Shown here in pieces: positions 1 to 8,007 of a stretch of DNA of 30,167 nucleotides. Position numbers and translations under genes: made by a program. The first letter of the stretch is position 1, and each line of letters begins with the position of its first letter. The notes under the pieces are model-generated. The model did not search any database, was not told the origin of the DNA, and saw only the letters and a list, made by a program, of their open reading frames with translations. Source of the stretch: G020353115 sp964640125 (GTDB lineage: Bacteria > Bacteroidota > Bacteroidia > Bacteroidales > VadinHA17); contig CAZXGG010000045.1 in assembly GCA_964640125.1 (NCBI GenBank), forward strand, positions 1 through 30,167, read 5' to 3'.

Positions 1-60
1 ATACATACAATATGTCTGGCACTTCATCTGTAACTAGCAACTTGAGTTAATTATTTAAAA

Positions 61-1902
61 TCAAGGCCATCGGCCCTGGATTATTGTAGAAACTTTTGCA
101 GCCATTTCGCGTGCAGGAATCGTCACGGTCAGTGCTTCTGCATAGAGTTCAGCAACGTCCCTGACCGGAATGATATTGGGAGTCCGGAAGGTTATTTTGC
201 ATAAGGGACAGGCAGTGGCAAGCAGCCGGGTATCAGGGGTAATTAGTTGCTGTATGGCATTCTCAGCAATGCTCCGTTTCTCTTCAAAATCCATTTCAAG
301 ATCAGCGATGCTGCCTCCGCAACAGAGCCCCTGGTTCTGTTTGTACGCTTTGTTCTGAAGTTGCACTATGTTGCACAATACCCGGCGCGGTTCGCTGTAA
401 ATGCCAAGGTACCTTCCCAATTCACAGGGATCATGATAAACTGTCTTTATATCTGACTGTCCCGGGGGCAACAATCCCTGGCTGATCATCGATTCAAGGT
501 ACTGGGTATGATGGATTACCGGAACAGGGAAAAAATAGTGGTTCCTGAAGGTGGTCAGGCAGATGGGACAGGAGGTTATGATCAGATCCGGCTTACAGGA
601 GAGTATTCTTTCCCGCGTATATTTCATGATCTCGAAGTATGCCTTTTTCTGCCCGGAAAGAAACAATGGTCTGCCGCAGCAGATTGACTCGGTTTCATCG
701 ATCATCACATAATCCTCATCATAAAAATCAAAGATCTTTTTCATGGAAGCCGTAACACCGGGTACCAGTTGCGTCATGCAACCGCCAAAGAATGCTATCC
801 TTGCACGCGGAACCTTTTTCACGGGTTGATCAAGGTATTCATAATCGAATGCAAGGTCGTCGTTCATTCTGATCCGTTCATTCATCCGGATGGAGAGTGT
901 ATCCACCTGGACCGGGCAATCCGCTGAGCATCGTCCGCACATCAGGCAGTTCATCATTCGGTTTTCAGATATACCGGACGGCTCGCGCAGTTTCCTGATG
1001 AAGTAATACGATTGTCCGTTGCATGAATCCAGTTTTGTCATCTGGCAGCTATCCAGGCAGATACCGCATGAAGAGCAGGCATGGATGCTGAACCCGGTGC
1101 ATCCTTTGTCCTGATAGGCCTGTATATGAGCATTTTTCAGCAGGATATGAGGCACCTCGGTTAATATGTGCATATACCTTGACCAGGGCAGGACAAAAAA
1201 GAATCCACCCAGTGAAATGGAATAGCCAATCCAGGCTATATCAGAAAGATAATTCAGGTTGTCCGGAAGGGTGAGCAGATTCCCCAAAGATCCGGTCATA
1301 AACCCGCCACCTCCATAAAATGCATGGTTCAACGTTTCAGCAACAAACCTCATCGGAAAAATAAACCATAGGAACAGCATTGCGGTGCGGTCGTGTGGGT
1401 TATGAAGGGGCCTTCGTTTCAAGCCGAATGACCGCGAATTTATTCTTTTATAGAATGCCAGGAACAAACCGGTGATGATAAACAGGAGGATCAGGTCCAT
1501 CAGGTGGTTAAACCCCTGCAGGAGCCATCCCGTTGCTTCCTGATCCCTGGAAAAATAATCAAAAAACACCGATTTCCATGGTGAACTGAGGATGTGTCCC
1601 GTATTGAAGACCGATTCTGCATGTCCGACCACGATGAGCAGGAACCATCCGAAAGCAAGGCTCATGTGCATATACCACAGACGCCGTTTCTGACGGTATA
1701 TCCTCAGGTGCAGCAAACACTCCCTGAAGATTTCCATGATGGACGAAAGGATCTCCTTCCGGGATAAGGATCTCCAGAGCCTTAACTTGTTTCTTGGATT
1801 AAGTGCTCTGAACCATTGGTAATACTTCACCGAAAGGACGCCCAAAAAAATGAACAGTCCAAGTGTGAACGGAAAAACAAGGATGACATCAACCCAGGTC
1901 AT
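61..1902 (-). CDS. HdrE/HdrD-like fusion: membrane-anchored Fe-S (CCG-domain) reductase
   Basis: A 613-residue protein. The N-terminal ~245 residues contain about five hydrophobic segments (near 7-25, 77-95, 130-150, 172-190, 223-240) with histidines (H79, H94, H133, H245) that could ligate b haems, as in NarI/HdrE/DsrM. A soluble part follows with two 4Fe-4S motifs (C276-C279-C282-C286 and C319-C322-C325-C329) and two complete CCG domains: C375, C408-C409, C445, C448, then C493, C527-C528, C565, C568. By family knowledge (HdrD, DsrK, HmeD) CCG domains carry noncubane 4Fe-4S clusters that reduce disulfides or related substrates. I infer electron transfer between a membrane quinone pool and a cytoplasmic disulfide-type substrate. 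It is last in a five-gene cluster; its start overlaps the preceding ferredoxin gene by 14 bases. The true substrate cannot be read from sequence; a lactate/glycolate-oxidoreductase-like role is a less likely alternative. Confidence 0.85.
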   Translation of the reverse strand: MTWVDVILVFPFTLGLFIFLGVLSVKYYQWFRALNPRNKLRLWRSLSRKEILSSIMEIFRECLLHLRIYRQKRRLWYMHMSLAFGWFLLIVVGHAESVFNTGHILSSPWKSVFFDYFSRDQEATGWLLQGFNHLMDLILLFIITGLFLAFYKRINSRSFGLKRRPLHNPHDRTAMLFLWFIFPMRFVAETLNHAFYGGGGFMTGSLGNLLTLPDNLNYLSDIAWIGYSISLGGFFFVLPWSRYMHILTEVPHILLKNAHIQAYQDKGCTGFSIHACSSCGICLDSCQMTKLDSCNGQSYYFIRKLREPSGISENRMMNCLMCGRCSADCPVQVDTLSIRMNERIRMNDDLAFDYEYLDQPVKKVPRARIAFFGGCMTQLVPGVTASMKKIFDFYDEDYVMIDETESICCGRPLFLSGQKKAYFEIMKYTRERILSCKPDLIITSCPICLTTFRNHYFFPVPVIHHTQYLESMISQGLLPPGQSDIKTVYHDPCELGRYLGIYSEPRRVLCNIVQLQNKAYKQNQGLCCGGSIADLEMDFEEKRSIAENAIQQLITPDTRLLATACPLCKITFRTPNIIPVRDVAELYAEALTVTIPAREMAAKVSTIIQGRWP

Positions 1903-2230
1903 GTTCCTGTGTTTTAAACTGTTTTCTCATTTCCAGGATGGCTCTCCGGGTATTGATACCGCGGGGGCATACCAGCGAACATTTACCGCAAAACTGACAA
2001 TATGCAAGTGCTTGTTGCAGCTGGTCATACGAGCCATTCTTTAACAGCATGATCAATTTCCCGAAGCCGGCACCGGATTGAAAGGAAGAGACACAGGTCG
2101 CTGAACAGCTTCCGCAAGACATGCATCCAGCGATTGAGGGCACCTCTTCCAGCACTGCCTCGTATACCGGGGACAGCCTGTCATGGTCGATCATCAGATC
2201 ATCCTGAATGCCGAATCCAAAGTCTGTCAT
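1889..2230 (-). CDS. HdrC-like 4Fe-4S dicluster ferredoxin (113 aa)
   Basis: This small soluble protein has two four-cysteine 4Fe-4S motifs, C36-C39-C42-C46 and C78-C81-C84-C88, the second followed by Pro as in bacterial ferredoxin folds. The spacing and the helical stretch between the motifs match the HdrC/GlpC-type two-cluster domain rather than a short 2[4Fe-4S] ferredoxin. It lies between the HdrA-like flavoprotein and the membrane HdrD-like protein. Its start overlaps the reconstructed end of hdrA by 32 bases and its end overlaps the next gene by 14 bases, which suggests translational coupling. I infer that it passes electrons between the flavoprotein module and the membrane module. It is the second HdrC-like protein of the cluster. 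Confidence 0.85.
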   Translation of the reverse strand: MTDFGFGIQDDLMIDHDRLSPVYEAVLEEVPSIAGCMSCGSCSATCVSSFQSGAGFGKLIMLLKNGSYDQLQQALAYCQFCGKCSLVCPRGINTRRAILEMRKQFKTQEHDLG

Positions 2231-3430
2231 GTTTATCCTCCGTTTCGGTATATAGTTTCTCTTTCAGATACAGGCTTATCCTGCAAGCGACCGCTGATGC
2301 NNNNNNNNNNNNNNNNNNNNNNNNNNNNNNNNNNNNNNNNNNNNNNNNNNNNNNNNNNNNNNNNNNNNNNNNNNNNNNNNNNNNNNNNNNNNNNNNNNNN
2401 CGGTATATAGTTTCTCTTTCAGATACAGGCTTATCCTGCAAGCGACCGCTGATGCCTCATCCATCGACTGTATGATGCTTTTGGGGCCGGTACAGGCACC
2501 TGCAAAAAACAAACCGTCATCCGATGATTGATCTGCCAGGTCAATCCTGCCCGCACCAAAAAATCCATCGGACCCAACCCGTTCATCAATCTCAGGTAAT
2601 AAATGCAAAATGGAAGGATCGGGGTGCATTCCAACCAGCAGGACAACCATATCGACGGTTATTTTAGCAGGTCTTCCTGCCAGGGTATCCTCGTACCTCA
2701 AAATAACAGACTGATCCGGGTTTTCATTCGTTTCGGACAGCCTTCCACGGATATACTGCACTTTGTATTTCACCTGCGAAGTTTTGTAGCAATCTTCGAA
2801 AAAACGTCCACCCAGCCGAAGGTCCATGTAGAAGCAATAGATATTCACGTGCGGGATCATTCTTTTCAATTCTATGGCTTGTTTAATACCGGTTATGCAG
2901 CAGTTAGCCGAACAGAATTCACTGCCAACCTTAATATCCCTGGATCCCACACAGTGTATGAATGCAATCTTTCCCGGAACCTCTCCTGCAGCATTGACAA
3001 CACGATGCTGCCTGAACATCTGTTCTAGGTCGACGGAGGTAATCACATTTTCATATATTCCATATCCATACTCTTCCTTCTGGCATGCATCAAACGGTTT
3101 GAATCCGGTAGCAATCAGCAATGCAGGAGCACAATATTCATCTTCATTCCGGTCTTTCACGCAGTATCCATCGGATGTTCCGGAGATGCTTTTGATGGTT
3201 ATCGGGGAGTGGATAGGTGATGCTGTGCCTGCAAGCATCTGTTCACGGATAGCCTGTGCCGACTCATGATGGGGGAACAGTTCATGCCAGATGTTCAGCT
3301 TCCCTCCGGGGATTTTCTCCTTCTCCAGTATACAGACGGCATAGCCCAGGTTATCCAGTATGCTGGCGGCTTTTAAACCGGCAGGGCCGGCTCCCACAAT
3401 GACGCAATCGTAAAAGATCTTTTTCATCAC
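2199..3430 (-). CDS. HdrA-like FAD-dependent oxidoreductase, interrupted by an assembly gap
   Basis: The N terminus has an FAD Rossmann motif (GAGPAG, residues 13-18). An HdrA signature follows: HCVGSRD around residue 160 and FCSANCC around 172-178, whose cysteines (C160, C173, C177, C178) correspond to the HdrA cluster-binding set. A C-terminal second FAD motif, GACTGPKSI, lies near 311-319. At about 358 residues it is a short form that lacks the extra ferredoxin and inserted domains of methanogen HdrA and is closer in size to QmoA. The frame runs into Ns at 2301-2400, but the 55 bases on each side of the gap are identical. Merging them gives an uninterrupted frame that stops at 2199-2201. 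It starts immediately after the hdrB stop codon. I infer that it is the flavin electron hub of the complex; electron bifurcation is possible but not shown. Confidence 0.8.
2246..2300. repeat. 55-base duplicate flanking the scaffold gap, left copy
   Basis: It is identical base for base to 2401-2455 and abuts the N run. It most likely represents the overlap of two contig ends left unmerged by a scaffolder, not a biological repeat. Confidence 0.9.
2301..2400. other. Scaffold gap of 100 Ns
   Basis: Exactly 100 Ns, a conventional placeholder length. It lies inside the HdrA-like gene between two identical 55-base sequences, so the true gap is probably negative (an overlap) and no sequence is missing. 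Confidence 0.95.
2401..2455. repeat. 55-base duplicate flanking the scaffold gap, right copy
   Basis: It is identical to 2246-2300. Both copies encode the same C-terminal HdrA stretch (ASAVACRISLYLKEKLYT) on the minus strand. Removing 2301-2455 restores one frame of 358 codons plus stop. Confidence 0.9.
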
Positions 3431-4507
3431 TCAATAAGCCTTTAACAGTTCAGGAATTTTTGGTTTTTTCAGTTGTTCACCGGAAAATCCGACATATTTC
3501 GCAGACGGGTCATACCGGACACCCATTTTCATCAGCAGGGGTTCAACGGCTGTCTGGTGCATGTGTAGTCCGATCTCCCACGGATCATATCCCAGGCAGA
3601 GTGCAGCCAGCTCTTCTGCAGAGAGCACCGGAATCCCATTCCCCTCCTCGCCAAAAGTTTCGCCTTTCAATTCACTGATTACATACTGCCAGCGATCGAA
3701 GAAATAATTACAGCCCGGGCAATTGGCTACAATCAGGTCCGGTTTGTAGGGTTCCATCGCCTTGAATTTTTTATAGCCAGTTGAAAGGGAGTACCCCCTG
3801 CTGGACTTCAGGAAGTATTGCCTGAAGCCAAATCCGCAACACATCCTCCGCTCAGGATAATCAATTGATCTGCCACCAAAAGCTTTGACCGTACCGGAAA
3901 GGACACTGGGGTATTCAGCCCCGCCAACTCCCTTTTCAGGGAAGATCTTGGCATAGTGACAACCGATGTGATCAATTACCCGTAGTGGCTCACCCGTATC
4001 CTTGTTGACCAGCTTGTAACGAATTTTATCGGCAAGCAGATCCTTGTATTTGTAAATGATATCACTGGCATGAACAAGGTTTTTGGGTTTGTTAAATGTT
4101 CTTCCGGTGGCTTTAAAGAGGTATTCACGGACCTGTTCTTCAATTTCCGGATGTTTTTCCCATATTTCAAGAACTTCGTTATAGAGTCCGAATGATGTGA
4201 CACACGAAACAAGGAAGTTGCTGTATCCTGCCTCTGTCATGAGAGCAAACTGCCTGGCATTAACCGTCATTGCCGTTTCCAGTTTTACCAGATCGACATG
4301 ATAAGCAATACCCGTACAGGTAGTGTGTTCGGAATCCACGAAGAGGTCAATACCAAGATCCTTTGTCAGCAGGGTGATGAGAATTTGTTCAGCACCCGGA
4401 AAAAAATTCTGGCGGATGCAGCTTCTCACATAATAGTAGTGATCATCGGCTATCTCCTTCTGGTATTCTCTCCAGAGAAAAGGTGCATTATCTGTTTTCA
4501 TCGTCAT
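3431..4507 (-). CDS. HdrB-like CCG-domain protein
   Basis: A soluble protein of about 358 residues, somewhat longer than methanogen HdrB (about 300). The C-terminal CCG domain is complete: C183, C223-C224, C263 and C266 (numbering from the start chosen here). The N-terminal half aligns with the first CCG domain but is degenerate. C30, C64 and C102 are present, while the first Cys of the expected CC pair is Thr63 and the last Cys of the CxxC is Ser105. Family knowledge says HdrB holds two noncubane 4Fe-4S clusters at the heterodisulfide reduction site; here only one is secure. I chose the ATG at 4505-4507 because the one at 4541-4543 would overlap hdrC by 56 bases; 4499-4501 is equally possible. 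The stop abuts the hdrA start. Confidence 0.8.
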   Translation of the reverse strand: MTMKTDNAPFLWREYQKEIADDHYYYVRSCIRQNFFPGAEQILITLLTKDLGIDLFVDSEHTTCTGIAYHVDLVKLETAMTVNARQFALMTEAGYSNFLVSCVTSFGLYNEVLEIWEKHPEIEEQVREYLFKATGRTFNKPKNLVHASDIIYKYKDLLADKIRYKLVNKDTGEPLRVIDHIGCHYAKIFPEKGVGGAEYPSVLSGTVKAFGGRSIDYPERRMCCGFGFRQYFLKSSRGYSLSTGYKKFKAMEPYKPDLIVANCPGCNYFFDRWQYVISELKGETFGEEGNGIPVLSAEELAALCLGYDPWEIGLHMHQTAVEPLLMKMGVRYDPSAKYVGFSGEQLKKPKIPELLKAY

Positions 4508-5198
4508 AATCGGGATTCTCGTAGATATTCCGGAAATAATCATTCAGGATGGATTCATCAATATCGATACCGGTTTTTTTCGCATGCTCCGCCGCATCCT
4601 CTTCAAACTGATTGAACCGCTGTGTAGTCCCTGTAACAGCGAATATTTCATTCAACTCATGCATGGTTTCGTCGGAGAGTTTACGCAATACGCCCGATCC
4701 CCTGCGGTTGTATGAATTACCAAAGCGGTTATACACCTCTTCGCTGTTTTTTTTAACCCAGTCCCATATGGGCCCCAGTTCCGGGAAGAGATGGGTATCC
4801 ACTCCATCGGCATGAACACAATAGCCTTTAGCAAGAATCGTTTCTCCGATCAGCTTTTTCAGGGCATACATCTGTCGTCCTCTCGGGGAATGCATATAAT
4901 ACCCCGTTTCGATGGATAAATTTCGGAGAGCGAGGATCAGAAGACCGGGGGCATTGTCACGAGGACACCTGGTTTTGCAGGACATGCACTGACCGCAATA
5001 CCAGATGGCATCTCCTTTCAGGAGTTTTTCAAGGATGTTTTCGTCATCCACCTGAAGCTGATCGGCTATTTCGCGGGGATCGTAATCGTAAATGGCAGCA
5101 GCAGGACAGATTGCCGTGCAGGTTCCGCAATTGATACAGGAAGTCAATCCATGCTGAAACCTGACATCTTTTTTCAGGCGATCGAAAAGCTTTTCCAC
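4488..5198 (-). CDS. HdrC-like 4Fe-4S protein, first gene of the Hdr-like cluster
   Basis: A 236-residue protein with two 4Fe-4S motifs near the N terminus: C21-C24-C27-C31 and C68-C71-C74-C78, the normal HdrC layout. The C-terminal ~150 residues are an extension without cysteine motifs beyond a single CV pair near residue 130, and the protein ends in an acidic tail. By family knowledge HdrC transfers electrons from HdrA to HdrB, and the adjacent hdrB and hdrA genes fit that. The end overlaps the hdrB start by about 20 bases. It is preceded by a 136-base spacer that holds a candidate regulatory dyad, with a NarL-type regulator gene just beyond. Confidence 0.85.
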   Translation of the reverse strand: MEKLFDRLKKDVRFQHGLTSCINCGTCTAICPAAAIYDYDPREIADQLQVDDENILEKLLKGDAIWYCGQCMSCKTRCPRDNAPGLLILALRNLSIETGYYMHSPRGRQMYALKKLIGETILAKGYCVHADGVDTHLFPELGPIWDWVKKNSEEVYNRFGNSYNRRGSGVLRKLSDETMHELNEIFAVTGTTQRFNQFEEDAAEHAKKTGIDIDESILNDYFRNIYENPDYDDENR

Positions 5199-5254
5199 AA
5201 TAGGAAATTTTTAGCTAATGTAAACAGCGAATTGATCCTGTAAAAGCCGTCAAA

Positions 5255-5270
5255 TACCCTAAATGAGGGT
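5255..5270. promoter_or_regulatory. Candidate operator: ACCCT-N5-AGGGT dyad upstream of the Hdr-like cluster
   Basis: A perfect 5+5 inverted repeat, ACCCT (5256-5260) and AGGGT (5266-5270), lies 58-72 bases before the hdrC start codon. It resembles the CC-rich half sites of NarL-family regulators, though the spacing is one base off the classic 7-2-7 site. A weak minus-strand -7-like element, TACATTAG, lies at 5215-5222. The neighbouring gene encodes a NarL-type regulator, so an operator role is an inference from position. Confidence 0.35.
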
Positions 5271-5334
5271 GCCAATTACGATCGGTATTGGAAGGTAGTG
5301 AAGGTGGGTATTAGCACGTAGTTTCTCCGGTATC

Positions 5335-5979
5335 TTATAATGCAATTAACTTATTTTCAACAGCATACATTACAAGGCTGGCTGTATTGTGGGTTGCTGT
5401 TTTGTCCAGAATATTTGACCGGTGTTTTTCAACCGTCCGTTTGCTGATGTTCAGCTCCGAAGCGATCTCCGTATTGGAAAACCCTTTGCAGATCAATTCA
5501 AGAATTTCGCGTTCCCTGGAGGAGAGTTGAATGGGCGGACCTGCTTCTTTCCTTTCCTCCTGGATGTTCTTCACCACATTGTAGAGGATCTCCTGGCTGA
5601 AATAGGTACCGCCATTATCGACTGTTTTAATCGCCTTGATTACTTCATCGATGCCGGAGTTCTTCAGTAAAAATCCTTTAGCTCCGGCTTCGATCATTTT
5701 CAGGTAATAACTTTCCTCCCCGAACATGGTCAGTGTGATGACTTTCAGGTCCGGGTATCTGGCACAGGCTTCCTCCGTTGCCTGAAAACCATCCATCACC
5801 GGCATCTCAATATCCATCAACACAACGTCGGGTTGTTCCTCTGTTATGGAATCAAGGAATTGCTGCCCATTTTCTGCTTCCCCCGTGATGATAATATTTT
5901 TTTCATTCTCCATCAACAGGGAGAGTCCATTCCTGAAAAGCTGGTGGTCATCAACCAGAAATACTTTTATCTTTTTCAT
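5335..5979 (-). CDS. NarL/LuxR-type DNA-binding response regulator
   Basis: A 214-residue protein of typical NarL length. The receiver domain (about 1-120) has the acidic pair D10-D11, the phospho-acceptor D56 in LMDIEMP, T82/T84 and the conserved K106 in FLLKN. The C-terminal LuxR HTH (about 148-210) contains LSSREREILELICKG and the recognition region ISKRTVEKHRSNI. It overlaps the upstream sensor kinase by four bases (ATGA), so the two form a cognate pair. The Hdr-like cluster begins 136 bases downstream on the same strand, which makes it a plausible target. The signal is unknown. Confidence 0.93.
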   Translation of the reverse strand: MKKIKVFLVDDHQLFRNGLSLLMENEKNIIITGEAENGQQFLDSITEEQPDVVLMDIEMPVMDGFQATEEACARYPDLKVITLTMFGEESYYLKMIEAGAKGFLLKNSGIDEVIKAIKTVDNGGTYFSQEILYNVVKNIQEERKEAGPPIQLSSREREILELICKGFSNTEIASELNISKRTVEKHRSNILDKTATHNTASLVMYAVENKLIAL

Positions 5980-6938
5980 TTCTTGATCTCTTTTGATTTA
6001 ACGACAATAGTAGCTTCCATACCCATGCCCGGTTCGCTCTGCAGGGTAAAATCTCCGCGGATTGAATTGATCCTGGATTGAATATTGTAAAAGCCGGTAC
6101 CTTCCAGTTCATCACTTTCAGTGACTCCGGGGTCAAATCCTTTTCCGTCATCCCTGTAATTGACCAGGAGTACTTCGGGTGTCCGCACCAGGTTCAGGTC
6201 AATATTCTTGGCCTCGGCATATTGAATGGTATTGTTTATCAATTCGCATATGCTTCTATAAAGGATCACTTCCGCCTCGGGAATAAATCGTTCACCCTTC
6301 AAGTTCGATTTGAAGTTAACCTGGATCTTACCTGCATAATTGATCTTTGTGATAAAGGAGTTAAGCATGGTCTCAAGCCCGAAATTGGATAATATATGTG
6401 GACTGATGTTATCGGTGATCTCTTTCAGGCTGTCAATAGCCTCATCAATTAATTCCGATGTGTTTTTAATGACCTTTTCATTTCTCTCCGGGTATTCAGC
6501 ACGCTGAATAGCGGAAAAGGACATCTTGATGGTTGACAGAATGGGGCCTAATCCATCGTGCAGGTCTTTTGCAAAACGCTTGCGTTCCTTTTCCTCTGTT
6601 TGAATAATAGCACTCAGCACCTTTGCCTCCGATATTCTCCTGATCCTTTCGGATGCCGATAGCGACCGGAAGATTTTTTTTACCAGAAGGATGCCTGCTG
6701 TGACCAGCACAGAAGTTGCAATCCCGAACCAGATACTCAACATGGCAAAATCCCTTGTATAGGATGGGTATGCATAGGGGAGGATCTCGATGAACCGCCG
6801 CATGGCCATCAATATTAACGCCACTGAAATCAGAATCCAGGATAAGTTGTACCGGGTAAATTTCGTCAGACTGATCGCCAGAAAGGCAGCTACAAACTGG
6901 AGGATGAATGAAAGTATCAAACCGTATAATGTTGTCAT
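5976..6938 (-). CDS. Membrane sensor histidine kinase (HisKA_3 / NarX-type core)
   Basis: A 320-residue kinase. The first ~88 residues form about three membrane helices (around 3-23, 33-47 and 66-86) with almost no extracytoplasmic loop, so there is no obvious sensor domain. The HisKA_3 dimerisation box KDLHDGLGP has the phospho-acceptor H127. The HATPase_c domain has an N-box (ELINNTIQYAEA), a G1 box (DDGKGFDP) and a G2 box (GTGFYNIQSR). It phosphorylates the response regulator encoded by the overlapping next gene. The lack of a periplasmic domain suggests sensing within the membrane or through a partner protein; a quinone or redox cue would fit the downstream cluster but is not shown. Confidence 0.9.
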   Translation of the reverse strand: MTTLYGLILSFILQFVAAFLAISLTKFTRYNLSWILISVALILMAMRRFIEILPYAYPSYTRDFAMLSIWFGIATSVLVTAGILLVKKIFRSLSASERIRRISEAKVLSAIIQTEEKERKRFAKDLHDGLGPILSTIKMSFSAIQRAEYPERNEKVIKNTSELIDEAIDSLKEITDNISPHILSNFGLETMLNSFITKINYAGKIQVNFKSNLKGERFIPEAEVILYRSICELINNTIQYAEAKNIDLNLVRTPEVLLVNYRDDGKGFDPGVTESDELEGTGFYNIQSRINSIRGDFTLQSEPGMGMEATIVVKSKEIKK

Positions 6939-7109
6939 CGTTTTATGATTTGATCCGTTTTGAAACTGATGACTAAGTTAGGTAAAAAGCTGCTAAAAAC
7001 AGGAGAAACAGGTAGCCGTAATGAAGCATCTGGGATGCTTTTCCGTTTAATAAATTTTTATACCTTAGCAAAATCAGGAAAAACAAAGTGTTCACCATTT
7101 AATAAAACT

Positions 7110-7976
7110 ATGAGTGTACTGGTTAATAAACATTCCAGGGTCCTGGTACAGGGATTCACGGGAAGTGAAGGAACGTTTCATGCAACGCAAATGGCCGAAT
7201 ACGGTACCAATGTTGTCGGAGGTGTCACTCCGGGCAAAGGTGGTCAGACGCACCTGGATAAACCCGTTTTCAATACCGTACAGGATGCCGTTGACAAGAC
7301 CGGAGCCGATGTATCGGTCATCTTTGTTCCACCAGCATTCGCTGCCGATGCCATCATGGAAGCAGCCAATGCAGGAATTAAAGTCATTGTAACCATTACC
7401 GAAGGCATTCCCACTTCCGATATGGTCCGGGTAAAAGAGTATCTGAGTGACAAGGATGTCACGCTTGTCGGACCGAATTGTCCGGGGGTGATCACCCCTG
7501 AAGAGGCAAAAGTGGGCATCATGCCCGGATTCATTCATAAAAAGGGGAGCATTGGAATTGTTTCCCGGTCGGGTACACTAACCTATGAAGCAGTGGACCA
7601 GGTGACGAAACTTGGGCTTGGACAATCGACCTGTATCGGGATCGGAGGTGATCCCATCGTGGGTACAACCACCCTGGATGCCATCCGGTTATTTATGGAT
7701 GACCCGGAAACCGAGGGAATTATCATGATCGGAGAGATCGGTGGAAACATGGAAGCCGATGCTGCTTACTGGATAAAAGAGAACGGAACCAAACCGGTGG
7801 TTGGATTTATTGCCGGTAAAACAGCCCCCAAAGGCAGAAGGATGGGACATGCCGGTGCAATCATCGGGGGAAAAGCCGATACGGCAGCCGCTAAAATGAA
7901 GATCCTGAACGAGTGCGGGATCCATGTCGTGGAATCACCGGCAGAGATAGGACGGACGATGGCGGACGTGCTATAG
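7110..7976 (+). CDS. sucD: Succinyl-CoA ligase (ADP/GDP-forming) alpha subunit
   Basis: A 288-residue protein, the standard length for SucD. It has the CoA-binding N-terminal domain (VQGFTGSEGTFH, residues 13-24, and GGVTPGKGG around 37-45), the ligase core (GPNCPGVITP, 121-130) and the active-site His247 in RRMGHAGA, which is phosphorylated during the reaction. It interconverts succinyl-CoA and succinate with substrate-level phosphorylation. I chose the ATG at 7110 because it gives the family length; the frame stays open upstream to a TTG at 6960, but those 50 residues have no family match. A weak -7-like TACCTTAG at 7061-7068 lies 41 bases upstream. The beta-subunit gene sucC is not in the window. 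Confidence 0.95.
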   Translation: MSVLVNKHSRVLVQGFTGSEGTFHATQMAEYGTNVVGGVTPGKGGQTHLDKPVFNTVQDAVDKTGADVSVIFVPPAFAADAIMEAANAGIKVIVTITEGIPTSDMVRVKEYLSDKDVTLVGPNCPGVITPEEAKVGIMPGFIHKKGSIGIVSRSGTLTYEAVDQVTKLGLGQSTCIGIGGDPIVGTTTLDAIRLFMDDPETEGIIMIGEIGGNMEADAAYWIKENGTKPVVGFIAGKTAPKGRRMGHAGAIIGGKADTAAAKMKILNECGIHVVESPAEIGRTMADVL

Positions 7977-8007
7977 AAGGATTAAGCTGCCAAATGGTGG
8001 GTAAAGA

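Noticed and set aside
2246..2455. Duplicate around the Ns as an insertion-element target or true gene duplication
   Set aside because: Both copies stop exactly at the N run and frame is restored by collapsing them, which points to unmerged contig ends.
6960..7109. N-terminal extension of sucD from a TTG codon
   Set aside because: The extra 50 residues have no family match and the ATG at 7110 gives the standard 288-residue length. A promoter-like -7 element lies inside the extension.
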